Origin: an uncultured Lachnospiraceae bacterium
Lineage (GTDB): Bacteria; Bacillota; Clostridia; Lachnospirales; Lachnospiraceae
NCBI GenBank assembly: GCA_910586615.1
Contig: CAJUJP010000025.1
Span: 4,766-59,877 of the forward strand
Reading direction: 5' to 3'
Length of the DNA: 55,112 nucleotides
The position numbers and the translations under genes were made by a program. The notes beneath the pieces are model-generated. The model worked only from the letters and a program-made list of their open reading frames with translations, searched no databases and was not told where the DNA came from. Of the stretch, positions 35,574 through 43,473 are shown in pieces; within the stretch, counting starts at the first letter, position 1; each line of letters opens with the position of its first letter.

Positions 35574-37229
35574 ATGAAAAGAAGAACTTTGAGAATGGTA
35601 ACTGCGGCAGTTCTTGCCGCAATACAGTTAGGCGCGGGACTGCCGGTTTATGCACACACAAATACCGGCGCAGTTAACACAGGCAATTTTATCAGGGGTG
35701 TGGATGTCTCCACACTTGATATGCTGGAAGATCTGGGAGCGGCATATTATCAGAATGGTACGCGGAATGATGCACTGACCATTCTGCGCAATAACGGCGC
35801 AAATTATGTCCGCCTGAAGCTGTGGGTAGATCCTTATGATGAATCAGGGAATGCATACGGCGGGGGAAATAATGACTATGCAACTACCCTTGCTCTGGCC
35901 AAGCGGGCCAAGAGTCTTGGAATGGGAGTGCTGATTGATTTCCATTTAAGTGATTTTTGGGCGGATCCGGCAAACCAGATCAAACCAAAGGCATGGAAGA
36001 ATTTAACATTTCCGGAGTTAAAGAATACATTGTATGAGTACATGAGAACCACATTGAACAATTTTGCCGCAGAAGGGATCGTGCCGGAAATGGTACAGGT
36101 CGGAAATGAAATATCCACCGGTATTCTGCATAATGATGGAAAAGTCGGTGACGGAAATAATGATTTTTCCAGACTGGCGGAATTGCTCGGATCAGCCATT
36201 TCCGGTGTCAGAGCATCTGCGGCCTCCGGCACAAAAATCATCCTGCATTTAGACCAGGGTGGAAAGAATTCTTTGTATACGTGGTACTTCGGAGAACTGC
36301 TTGCAAAGTCGCCGAACCTTGACTTTGATGTATTCGGACTTTCCTATTATCCGATGTGGCATGGCACAATGGAAGGATTGCAGTATAATTTGAACTATCT
36401 GGCATCAACATATAATAAAGAAGTCTGTGTTGTTGAGACTGCGTATGCATGGACCACCGAGGATGGCGATGGTGTCGGCAACGTGTTTATAAGCGGTGAT
36501 GAAGCGGTAGGCGGTTATCCGGCTACCGTCCAGGGACAATTTGAATTTATGAATGATCTTGAAACGGTTATTCTCAATATTCCAAATGATAAAGGGATAG
36601 GATACTTCTATTGGGAGCCTGAGTGGGTACCGGTTGAGGGTGGTACATATGCTTCTGCTGCCGGAGTGGCTTACAAAAATGATACTGTTACGCCGAGTAA
36701 TACATGGGACAATATGACGCTGTTTGATTTTAAAGGCAACGCTCTGGATTCCATGAAAGTATTAAATCAGCCGACACAGAACCTGCTTTCCAATATAAGC
36801 TTTGAGGCAGACGGCGCGGCGACTGCACTGTCAGACTGGAATGTGTGGCTCAGCGATTCTACTGCGGAGGGAACGGTAAAGACAGAATACGGAAATGCCT
36901 ATGACGGTGAATATAAGTTAACGTTCTGGGATGATGAAGCCTATAGCTGTTCTGTTTATAAAACCTTTACCAACCTGCCCAACGGAACATATCAGTTCTC
37001 TGTCTGGGCAATGACAAACGGTAAACAGGATACACTTCAGCTTTATGCCAAGAACCATGGAGGAGAAGAAGTTAATACTGCAATTACCACAAGTGACATA
37101 AACTGGAACAGGTTTACGCTTGACAATATCGTGGTGACAAATAATGCACTGGAAATCGGTGTTTATACGGTTGCAGGCGCCAATGACTGGTGTAATCTGG
37201 ACTTGGCGGTTTTGAGAAAAGTTGATTAA
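35574..37229 (+). CDS. Secreted GH53 endo-beta-1,4-galactanase with CBM
   Basis: A 551-residue exported enzyme. The signal peptide ends near PVYA (about 27). The GH53 domain (about 38-400) has the acid/base Glu179 in VQVGNEISTG and the nucleophile Glu288 in CVVETAYAW. A C-terminal beta-sandwich from about 410 (NLLSNISFEADG) resembles CBM61 and the lipoprotein at 30686. AAGGGGAAG precedes ATG 35574. It probably opens galactan outside the cell for the importer. No anchor motif is visible. It is followed by a large hairpin. Confidence 0.93.
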   Translation: MKRRTLRMVTAAVLAAIQLGAGLPVYAHTNTGAVNTGNFIRGVDVSTLDMLEDLGAAYYQNGTRNDALTILRNNGANYVRLKLWVDPYDESGNAYGGGNNDYATTLALAKRAKSLGMGVLIDFHLSDFWADPANQIKPKAWKNLTFPELKNTLYEYMRTTLNNFAAEGIVPEMVQVGNEISTGILHNDGKVGDGNNDFSRLAELLGSAISGVRASAASGTKIILHLDQGGKNSLYTWYFGELLAKSPNLDFDVFGLSYYPMWHGTMEGLQYNLNYLASTYNKEVCVVETAYAWTTEDGDGVGNVFISGDEAVGGYPATVQGQFEFMNDLETVILNIPNDKGIGYFYWEPEWVPVEGGTYASAAGVAYKNDTVTPSNTWDNMTLFDFKGNALDSMKVLNQPTQNLLSNISFEADGAATALSDWNVWLSDSTAEGTVKTEYGNAYDGEYKLTFWDDEAYSCSVYKTFTNLPNGTYQFSVWAMTNGKQDTLQLYAKNHGGEEVNTAITTSDINWNRFTLDNIVVTNNALEIGVYTVAGANDWCNLDLAVLRKVD

Positions 37230-37240
37230 CAGTGTAAAAA

Positions 37241-37285
37241 AACTGCGGTAACAGTTTGGACGAAAGCTGAACTGTTACCGCAGTT
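37241..37285. terminator. 16-bp perfect hairpin after galactan operon
   Basis: AACTGCGGTAACAGTT (37241-37256) pairs perfectly with 37270-37285. The T-run is on the minus-strand side (AAAAAA before it on plus), and little T follows on plus. It contains GCTGAACTGTTAC, which also forms an end of the element at 49616-49789. Confidence 0.65.
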
Positions 37286-37305
37286 CTCCAATTTGATAAA
37301 ACCTC

Positions 37306-37334
37306 TTGACTGCCTCCATAAATACAGCTATGAT
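37306..37334 (+). promoter_or_regulatory. Predicted sigma-A promoter of flagellin
   Basis: TTGACT (37306-37311), a 17-bp spacer and TATGAT (37329-37334), about 98 bp before the start. No sigma-D/FliA type box was found. Confidence 0.6.
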
Positions 37335-37431
37335 GATGTTAGAAGGAAAGGTTTGCCAGTAAGTGTATCATGGCAGGTTTTTTAGGAATAAACATATATA
37401 GAATGAATCACCATAGGAAAGGAGGTACAGG

Positions 37432-38202
37432 ATGAGCGGGATGACAATCAATGGCAGTAACAATGGAATTTTTAAGTCTTATTCCCGGATTTCCAGCGGT
37501 AAGAGAATCAATTCCGCGGCGGATGATGCGGCCGGGCTTGCGATTGCGAAGAAGATGCAGCGGGAAGAGACCGGGCTGAGTGTGGGTGCCGAGAATGCGA
37601 AAGCCGGCATTGGAGCCTTGAATGTGGCAGACGGTGCGCTTGGAGGAATGACAGATTATTTACAGAGAATCCGGGATCTTGCACTGCGCTCTATGAACGG
37701 ATTGAACTCTGCGGAAGATAAGCAGATTTATCAGAACGAGATTGATCAGCTGAAACAGGGTATTCAGTCGCTGGCCAAGAATACTTCATTCAATGAGCAG
37801 AAGCTGTTAGACGGAAGCAAAGCGGATATGGGTATTGCTACCAATCCCAATGGCGGCGGTATGAAGATCCAGATGGAGAACTCTACATTGGAGGCGCTTG
37901 GCATTGCGGATCTGGATGTAACGTCGGCAGATTTCAGCCTGGATTCCATTGACAAGGCACTGGATATGGTTTCTTCCAGAAGAGGAAGTCTGGGAGCAGC
38001 GACGAATCGTCTGGAACATACCTATAATTACAATACCAGAGCGTCCCTGGAGCAGCTGGGAGCAAGAAGCCGTCTGGAGGATCTGGATATTCCGAAGGCA
38101 GTCTCCGAGAAGCAGAAGAAAGAAGTTCTGGGACAGTATCGGATGATGATGATGCGGCAGCAGATGAACCATAAGAACATGATCACAGGTATGTTTTTCT
38201 GA
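37432..38202 (+). CDS. Short flagellin with Met-rich C terminus
   Basis: A 256-residue flagellin. The N-terminal D0/D1 helices include SYSRISSGKRINSAADDAAG and the GIGALNVADGALGGM stretch. The variable domain is almost absent. The C-terminal D1/D0 part carries TRASLEQLGARSRLEDLDI, but instead of the usual Gln/Ala-rich end it finishes with VLGQYRMMMMRQQMN and more. AAAGGAGGT is a very strong ribosome binding site, as expected for a filament protein. It could be a minor or specialised flagellin. No other flagellar genes lie nearby. Confidence 0.83.
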   Translation: MSGMTINGSNNGIFKSYSRISSGKRINSAADDAAGLAIAKKMQREETGLSVGAENAKAGIGALNVADGALGGMTDYLQRIRDLALRSMNGLNSAEDKQIYQNEIDQLKQGIQSLAKNTSFNEQKLLDGSKADMGIATNPNGGGMKIQMENSTLEALGIADLDVTSADFSLDSIDKALDMVSSRRGSLGAATNRLEHTYNYNTRASLEQLGARSRLEDLDIPKAVSEKQKKEVLGQYRMMMMRQQMNHKNMITGMFF

Positions 38203-38243
38203 GACCATGAAATATTAAGAAAATCTAAAAGCGCAAGAATAAG

Positions 38244-38284
38244 AAGAGTCTGTACATCGAAGCGATGTGTACGGACTCTTTTAT
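38244..38284 (+). terminator. Terminator after flagellin
   Basis: AAGAGTCTGTACATCG pairs with CGATGTGTACGGACTCTT (a two-base bulge), then TTTTATTA. Confidence 0.8.
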
Positions 38285-38291
38285 TATAGTT

Positions 38292-38380
38292 AACGACATT
38301 AGAAATTTCGTTTTCGGCCTTGCAGGTGCTTCCGTATATGGCTCCTGCAAGAGCCGGAAACAGAAATTTGTTATGTCGTT
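38292..38380. repeat. Palindromic repeat element A, full copy
   Basis: An 89-bp imperfect palindrome. The outer arms are AACGACAT/ATGTCGTT and AGAAATTT/AAATTT; the inner arms are CTTGCAGG/CCTGCAAG. Each half matches the half-elements at 40220, 42944 and 43474. Confidence 0.75.
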
Positions 38381-38388
38381 TACTTATA

Positions 38389-38440
38389 GGTATAGGATTC
38401 GGCTGTCAAAAGGTGTTTCAGCCGGCTGAGGGGGCATCCA
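38389..38440. repeat. GGTATAGG-type repeat with GTCAAAAGGTG
   Basis: GGTATAGGATTC followed by GGCTGTCAAAAGGTG and GGCTGAGGGGGC. The same order of blocks recurs at 54984-55030. Confidence 0.6.
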
Positions 38441-38470
38441 TGCCCGCAAATTGCGGAGTAGTTTTTTTGC

Positions 38471-38499
38471 TTGACAAAGATGATATGAGAGTATATGAT
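38471..38499 (+). promoter_or_regulatory. Promoter of Uma2 copy 1
   Basis: TTGACA (38471-38476), a 17-bp spacer and TATGAT (38494-38499). The transcribed leader, about 215 nt, contains CTGCCGCT/AGCGGCAG, a hairpin conserved in copy 2. Confidence 0.75.
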
Positions 38500-38722
38500 A
38501 AATCCAACAAGAGTAATCAATGAACCGTGCATTCGCACATTCAGGCATATTCTGCCGCTTACTCAACATGACAAATCAAATAGCGGCAGGAGCGAAGCGT
38601 TGAACATGTCTGTATTTCATGGGACCGGCTGCAGTGCACGGACTATTTTGCATTGATGTGGACTGAAATACAGCGCAGGACAGTAACTTCCTTCCGTCGC
38701 AGCAAGAAGGAGGGTAAACCAT

Positions 38723-39304
38723 ATGGAACATGCAGTTGTTGGAAGAGAGGAACTTTTTATGGCGATTGAGGGAGGAAAGGCGAAATCTTATACGGTGGCG
38801 GATATTGAGGCGCTTCCGGAAGGAGAACGGGCGGAACTGATCGATGGTGAGATGTTTATGATGGCAACGCCGACGTTGACACATCAGGATCTTCTGATGC
38901 AGATGAGTGTTGATATCGGATTGTATATCAGGGAGCACAGAGGGAAGTGTAAAGTTCTTCCGGCACCTTTTGCGGTCTATATCAAAAATGATGAACGCAA
39001 TTATGTGGAACCTGATATTTCGGTGATCTGCAATCCGGACAGGCTGGACGAGAAGGGCTGTCACGGCGCGCCGGACTGGGCTGTGGAGATTCTTTCACCG
39101 TCAAGCAGGTACATGGACCGCGTAAGAAAACTGGCACTTTATGAAGCGGCGGGTGTACGTGAGTACTGGATTGTGGATCCGCAGCAGAAGAGCGTTACGG
39201 TATATAATTTTGAACGTAAATCGGAACCAGTGCAGTATAACTTTTCGGAGAAGGTAAAAGCAGGCATTTACGAAGATTTCTATATTGATTTCAGTACATA
39301 CTGA
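38723..39304 (+). CDS. Uma2 family (DUF820) putative endonuclease, copy 1
   Basis: A 193-residue protein of the Uma2/DUF820 family, which has a PD-(D/E)XK nuclease-like fold. Motifs are ELIDGEMFMMA near 42-52, YVEPDISVIC with its Asp, VEILSPSSR with its Glu, and the Lys/Tyr of RKLALYEAAGVREYWIVDP. AGGAGGG lies six to seven bases before the ATG. The function of the family is unknown; a role in DNA metabolism is only implied by the fold. A shorter relative lies at 41235 with the same promoter and leader. Confidence 0.85.
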   Translation: MEHAVVGREELFMAIEGGKAKSYTVADIEALPEGERAELIDGEMFMMATPTLTHQDLLMQMSVDIGLYIREHRGKCKVLPAPFAVYIKNDERNYVEPDISVICNPDRLDEKGCHGAPDWAVEILSPSSRYMDRVRKLALYEAAGVREYWIVDPQQKSVTVYNFERKSEPVQYNFSEKVKAGIYEDFYIDFSTY

Positions 39305-39351
39305 TTTTGTGAAGTTAAATTTAATTTACTATGATGGCATCGGCAAAACAA

Positions 39352-39385
39352 CAAAAAGACAGGCAGTCCCTTAGGTGGCTGCCGC
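39352..39385 (-). terminator. Terminator of the hydrolase gene (minus)
   Basis: On the minus strand GGCAGCC and CTGCC form a stem, followed by TGTCTTTTTGTTGTTTT. It overlaps the last bases of the hydrolase region. Confidence 0.55.
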
Positions 39386-40197
39386 TATTTATTAAGAAAA
39401 TGTAAGATACGCGCATGGAAATCTTTTGCTTCTTCATACGCTGCATGTCCAAGACCCTGATAAATAAACAATTCGCTTCCTTTGATCTGGCTTGCAATGG
39501 CAGGTGCAGAAGCCGTTCCTACGATTTGATCATGATCTGCACCGATGACCAGTACAGGACACATGATTTTATGCAGCTCCTCATGGGCATTGTGCCCGAT
39601 GCAGGAAGATGCCTGTATGAGAAAGCGTTTAAAGCTTTCAGGTTTTCCGGCTTTTCCAAGGAAAGGATAAAGCAGCCGGTATCTTTTCAAGTATTTTTCT
39701 GAATAGGATTTTTCTGCTGTGTCAATCAATAAATCCTTATAATTTCCACGGGATGCCATGCCGATCCAGGCGCTTACAGTTTTTATTATTGTTTCGTCCG
39801 GCTTTGAGCTTGTTACGGCCAATATAAGTTTATCGACGGAATCAGGGTGGTCAATTGCCAGATACTGGGCGATCATACCGCCCTGAGATATGCCCAGCAC
39901 AGTCGCTTTCGTGATACCGAGAGCAGTCATTGCCTCGGCCTGATCCCTGGCCATTTCTCTCGTAGAGCAGCCCTCCGGCAGATTGTTTTTCCGGCTGAAA
40001 ATATACACGGTAAATTCCCGGGCGTATATTCTGTACATGATAGCAAAAATAAAGGCCATTCCCTTTACCGTGGATAATCCGTCGCTCAGTCCGGGCAGCA
40101 TAACCAGATTTTTATTTCCGTTTCCGAAAGATATATAATCCATTTCGGAATCTCCGACACGGACAATTCCGTTATGTGCATGATAAAGCATAGGCAT
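39385..40197 (-). CDS. Alpha/beta hydrolase
   Basis: A 270-residue serine hydrolase of the alpha/beta fold. The nucleophile elbow is GISQGG with Ser104. The Asp is probably in VIGADHDQIVG and the His in GLGHAAYEE. The oxyanion region is near MLPGLSDG. No signal peptide is seen. Substrate unknown. It lies 101 bp downstream of the TetR gene on the same strand, with palindromic element A copy 2 between them. Regulation by that TetR protein is likely. Confidence 0.83.
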   Translation of the reverse strand: MPMLYHAHNGIVRVGDSEMDYISFGNGNKNLVMLPGLSDGLSTVKGMAFIFAIMYRIYAREFTVYIFSRKNNLPEGCSTREMARDQAEAMTALGITKATVLGISQGGMIAQYLAIDHPDSVDKLILAVTSSKPDETIIKTVSAWIGMASRGNYKDLLIDTAEKSYSEKYLKRYRLLYPFLGKAGKPESFKRFLIQASSCIGHNAHEELHKIMCPVLVIGADHDQIVGTASAPAIASQIKGSELFIYQGLGHAAYEEAKDFHARILHFLNK

Positions 40198-40219
40198 TCT
40201 CCTTTTAAATTTTATAATT

Positions 40220-40309
40220 AACGATATTAAAAATTTTGTTTTTGGTTCTGTAATAGCTCCTGTATATGAATTTACCAGAAAATGGAAGCGAAAATTTGCT
40301 ATGCCGTTT
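40220..40309. repeat. Palindromic repeat element A, second full copy
   Basis: About 90 bp. The left arm AACGATATTAAAAATTTTG and the right arm AAAATTTGCTATGCCGTTT are inversely related. It overlaps the stop codon of the tetR-type gene (last residues and TAG lie within it). It is a diverged relative of 38292-38380. Confidence 0.65.
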
Positions 40310-40934
40310 GCTGTAAGATTCCTTCTTTTAAGATTTTCATATATTCAGACAGATTCTTTACATAGTCTTTTTTCGCTTTTTCCAAGTCAGTGTTTTGCTG
40401 TTTTTGTATTTGTTCCAGAAAATCTTCATTGAAGCCTTTCAGAAACCATTTGATCAGATCGATTGTTTTTTGCCTGTCCCATCGGAAGCAGGACGTATCA
40501 ACATCCTGCATAAACCGGTAATAAAGCTCCTGTTCCCTGTCGCCGTATTTCAGAATCGTTTTTTTGTAAAGCGCAGGATCGTTTCTGGAAAATGCTCTGA
40601 CGATCATTCTGGATTTTTCGGGATACATAATATGCCATGAAAATTCCAACACGGCGTATTCTTCTATCCGCTGGAACAAATCGGTTGAAAGAGTATTTAC
40701 CTCTTTTTCCAGGGCGAAGATAAGTTCAGACGTAACTTCGTCAAGAACATAAAAATAAAAGTCTTCTTTTGCGGGAAAATATTTGAACAGACTTCCTTTG
40801 CTGATGCCGGCTTTCTTGACGATTCGGTTTGTGGAACTGTTTTCGTAGCCATAGCCGGCAAATTCGGAAATGCCAGCGGTGATAATCTTTTGCTGTTTTT
40901 CAACATTTAGTTCAAAAAATAAAGGGGTTGGCAT
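40299..40934 (-). CDS. TetR/AcrR family regulator
   Basis: A 211-residue repressor. The N-terminal helix-turn-helix reads TNRIVKKAGISKGSLFKYF, and a helical ligand domain follows. It lies upstream of the hydrolase gene on the same strand. Its own promoter carries TGACCATGTGGTCA just after the -10 box, which looks like a TetR-type operator, so autoregulation is probable. GGAGATC precedes the start. Confidence 0.88.
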   Translation of the reverse strand: MPTPLFFELNVEKQQKIITAGISEFAGYGYENSSTNRIVKKAGISKGSLFKYFPAKEDFYFYVLDEVTSELIFALEKEVNTLSTDLFQRIEEYAVLEFSWHIMYPEKSRMIVRAFSRNDPALYKKTILKYGDREQELYYRFMQDVDTSCFRWDRQKTIDLIKWFLKGFNEDFLEQIQKQQNTDLEKAKKDYVKNLSEYMKILKEGILQQTA

Positions 40935-40980
40935 CAGGATCTCCTTTAAGATCTATAATTTTTTTGTGTATAAAGACTGA

Positions 40981-40994
40981 TGACCATGTGGTCA
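40981..40994. promoter_or_regulatory. Probable TetR operator
   Basis: TGACCATGTGGTCA is a 14-bp palindrome (6-bp arms, two-base centre). It lies just downstream of the minus-strand -10 box. Confidence 0.6.
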
Positions 40995-41002
40995 CTGGCG
41001 AT

Positions 41003-41031
41003 AGTATACTTGAACCAAATGTATTTGTCAA
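41003..41031 (-). promoter_or_regulatory. Promoter of the tetR-hydrolase operon
   Basis: On the minus strand: TTGACA (41031-41026), a 17-bp spacer and TATACT (41008-41003). Confidence 0.8.
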
Positions 41032-41079
41032 TTTTATTTGAGCTTTTAATTTGTGATTCCGGCCTTTTTGATTTGTGAC

Positions 41080-41108
41080 TTGACATAGACAGTATGAAAG
41101 TGTATGAT
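41080..41108 (+). promoter_or_regulatory. Promoter of Uma2 copy 2
   Basis: TTGACA (41080-41085), a 17-bp spacer and TATGAT (41103-41108). From the -10 box to about 41219 it is almost identical to the leader of copy 1. Confidence 0.75.
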
Positions 41109-41234
41109 AAATCCAACAAGAGTAATCAATGAACCGTGCATTTGCACATTCAGGCAAATTCTGCCGCTTACTCAACATGACAAATCAAATAGCGGCAGAA
41201 GCGAAGCGTTGAACATGTCAGAGAGGAATTTTTT

Positions 41235-41639
41235 ATGGCGATTGAGGGAGGAAAGGCGAAAAGTTATACGGTGGCGGATATTGAGGCGCTTCCGGCACCC
41301 TTTGCAGTATATATTAAGAATGATGAACACAACTATGTGGAGCCGGATATTACCGTGATCTGCAATCCGGACAGGCTGGACGAGAAGGGCTGTCACGGCG
41401 CGCCGGACTGGGCTGTGGAGATTCTTTCACCGTCAAGCAGGTACATGGACCGCGTAAGAAAACTGGCACTTTATGAAGCGGCGGGTGTACGTGAGTACTG
41501 GATTGTGGATCCGCAGCAGAAGAGCGTTACGGTACATCATTTTGAACGTAAATCGGAACCGGTGCAGTATAACTTTTCCGAGAAGGTAAAAGCAGGTATC
41601 TATGACGAATTTTATGTTGATTTCAGTGAGTGGAAGTAG
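41235..41639 (+). CDS. Uma2 family protein copy 2, internally deleted
   Basis: A 134-residue relative of the protein at 38723. The C-terminal 105 residues are almost the same, with VEILSPSSR and YWIVDP. Forty-eight codons are missing in frame between the two CTTCCGG copies seen in copy 1, removing the ELIDGEMFMM region. The N-terminal 12 residues and about 135 bp of leader are also absent. It may be a functional short form, but loss of a conserved Glu segment suggests a decaying gene. AGAGGA is a weak ribosome binding site. Confidence 0.7.
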   Translation: MAIEGGKAKSYTVADIEALPAPFAVYIKNDEHNYVEPDITVICNPDRLDEKGCHGAPDWAVEILSPSSRYMDRVRKLALYEAAGVREYWIVDPQQKSVTVHHFERKSEPVQYNFSEKVKAGIYDEFYVDFSEWK

Positions 41640-41669
41640 TGGAGGAAGTAGTGAAACCGGAAAATTTCC

Positions 41670-41698
41670 TTGCATTCACACAGGAACTGTTGTATACT
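41670..41698 (+). promoter_or_regulatory. Promoter of ribU
   Basis: TTGCAT (41670-41675), a 17-bp spacer and TATACT (41693-41698), upstream of the riboswitch. Confidence 0.7.
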
Positions 41699-41789
41699 CT
41701 CTTTGGTGGGAAACGGAGGTTTCCGGTATTACATAGAAGCATATGATACGGATAGGACGGGAACCACTCACAATTTAATAACAGGAAAA

Positions 41790-41974
41790 GTTCTTCGGGG
41801 TTGGGTGTGATTCCCTACCGGCGGTATAGTCCGCGACCTGTTACAGCATGGCAATATGTTCTGCAGAATGCCGATCGAGAGATTGGAGGATAAGAGCAAT
41901 TTTGAACATGATGTTGTAATGGCTGATTTGGTGCAATTCCAAAACCGACAGTAAAGTCTGGATGAGAGAAGAAA
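41790..41974 (+). ncRNA. FMN riboswitch (RFN element)
   Basis: The conserved core is easily recognised: TTCGGGG, GGGTGTGATTCCCTACCGG, CGGTATAGTCCGCGAC, GATTTGGTGCAATTCCAAAA, ACCGACAGT and AAAGTCTGGATGAGAGAAG. The closing stem is GTTCTTC with GAGAAGAA. The variable arm between the CCGCGAC and GATTTGG blocks is long. High FMN should favour the terminator at 42030 and shut off ribU. Confidence 0.96.
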
Positions 41975-42029
41975 CGGCAGGATGACACGCGGCGATGCCG
42001 TGTGGAAGATTGTTTGCTTTGCTTTATTA

Positions 42030-42058
42030 CCCCGAGACGTTTGTTTCGGGGTTTTTTG
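42030..42058 (+). terminator. Riboswitch-controlled terminator
   Basis: CCCCGAGAC pairs with GTTTCGGGG (one G-U), then six T. It lies between the aptamer and ribU. Confidence 0.9.
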
Positions 42059-42119
42059 CACGAGAACTTTTTCCGACAAAATTTTGGACAGGAGCGAAAT
42101 GCTCCGGAATGGAGGAAAA

Positions 42120-42890
42120 ATGGGTAACGGATTATTACAAAGTATTGCGGACAATGCGACATTCGTGTTAGTCTGCGTGGGTGTGGCAGTGGGGTTGTTT
42201 GCGATCGCATATGCGGCGGAGAAGTATGTGTATAAGAGGGACGGCATCACGGAACGGATCTTAAGCACCAGAAAGATCACGATGATAGGGCTTTTTTCCG
42301 CACTGGCTGTGATTCTGCATATATTTGACTTTCCGATTCCGTTTTTAGCACCCGGATTTTATAAACTGGATTTCAGTGAGATTCCGGCGCTGGTGGGTGC
42401 TTTCGCTTTCGGTCCTGTAGCCGGTGTAATGATCGAGTTCTGCAAAATTTTGCTGAAACTGGTGATCAAGGGAACCAGCACCGCATTTGTGGGTGATCTT
42501 GCCAATTTTGTGATCGGCTGCAGTCTGATTCTGCCCGCATCGATTATATATATGTTTAAGAAAACAAGGAAAAGAGCGTTCCTGTCCTGTATAGCCGGTT
42601 CCATGATCATGACGGTATTCGGAACGGCATTCAACGGTATATATCTGCTTCCGGCATTTTCTGCACTTTTTGGTATGCCCATGGAGGCGATTATTGCGGC
42701 GGGCGCGGAGATCAACGGCAATATCAATAATGTTACGTCTTTCGTATGCTTTGCGGTGGCACCGATCAATATTATCAAGAGCGTGGCGGCATCCGGCGTG
42801 ACACTGCTGATCTATAAGCCGCTCAGCCCGATCCTGAAGACGGCGCATATCTCTGCGGAGCGGAAAGATAAAATCGCCGTGGAAAGATAG
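42120..42890 (+). CDS. ribU: Riboflavin ECF transporter S component RibU
   Basis: A 256-residue membrane protein with about six hydrophobic segments. Motifs typical of riboflavin S components are visible: MIGLFSALAVILHIFDFPIPF, FYKLDFSEIPALVGAFAFGP and KGTSTAFVGDLANF. It binds riboflavin and works with a shared ECF ATPase module, not encoded here. GGAGG precedes ATG 42120; the frame upstream runs through the riboswitch terminator. The FMN riboswitch confirms the substrate. Confidence 0.95.
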   Translation: MGNGLLQSIADNATFVLVCVGVAVGLFAIAYAAEKYVYKRDGITERILSTRKITMIGLFSALAVILHIFDFPIPFLAPGFYKLDFSEIPALVGAFAFGPVAGVMIEFCKILLKLVIKGTSTAFVGDLANFVIGCSLILPASIIYMFKKTRKRAFLSCIAGSMIMTVFGTAFNGIYLLPAFSALFGMPMEAIIAAGAEINGNINNVTSFVCFAVAPINIIKSVAASGVTLLIYKPLSPILKTAHISAERKDKIAVER

Positions 42891-42943
42891 GAAAGCGCTG
42901 AGAAAGTGCTTTTGTACGGTATAGGAAATTTACGGGATTTTTT

Positions 42944-42980
42944 ACAGAAACAAAAACGAAATTTTTATGTTGTTAACTTA
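42944..42980. repeat. Half of element A, copy 3
   Basis: ACAGAAACAAAAACGAAATT, then TTTATGTTGTTAACTTAA, aligned with the arms of 38292-38380. It overlaps a GTTAACTTAAGTTGTTAAC palindrome. Confidence 0.55.
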
Positions 42981-43031
42981 AGTTGTTAACTATAAAAACA
43001 GAATAATATTAATCTTACAATTTTGTAAGAT

Positions 43032-43080
43032 GAAAAAGGGAAAATGTAAGCAGATTCGATGGATTACATTTTCCCTTTTT
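43032..43080 (+). terminator. Strong terminator after ribU
   Basis: AAAAGGGAAAATGTAA and TTACATTTTCCCTTTT form a perfect 16-bp stem with a 14-nt loop and a final T-run. The stem is bidirectional in character. Confidence 0.88.
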
Positions 43081-43175
43081 GCTATAGTATAGGAAATTCT
43101 CCAGTATGGGGAAATATATTTAGGAAGGATAACTGTCTTTTTAGGTAAAAAAGGTGTTATATATATGAAGGTGAA

Positions 43176-43229
43176 TTAAGGTAATATTAAGGTTTCACTA
43201 TTTTGATTTTAAGAATTGACTGCTATGAT
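43176..43229 (+). promoter_or_regulatory. Possible OmpR-type direct repeats and promoter of the ABC exporter
   Basis: TTAAGGT occurs at 43176-43182 and 43187-43193, an 11-bp period typical of OmpR-family binding. TATGAT follows at 43224-43229, and the -35 position (43201-43206) is poor, as in activated promoters. Confidence 0.5.
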
Positions 43230-43473
43230 GTTCCCGTAGACAGGAAAGAGCGGTTAAGGCGGGCCGCCGCCGGAGCAGGCAGAATGCACCGGTTTGAGAA
43301 GACGGTTAGATGGTTATGGAGAAGCATTTGCATATAAATGAAGACAACTACAGGGCAGGATCGTTACATATATATGATAGAAGGGTTTCGATGCGGGAAA
43401 CGCTTCGTTCAGGCAATAAATGACTGTGGAAATAGCGATTTTTAAAGAATAGAAAATAAACGGAATTGAATTT

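Noticed and set aside
37345..37390. Possible attenuator hairpin in the flagellin leader
   Set aside because: The stem TGCCA/TGGCA is only five base pairs, although T's follow; too weak to call.
38320..38523. Open frame of 67 codons
   Set aside because: It crosses the palindromic element, a promoter and a repeat motif, which explain the sequence.
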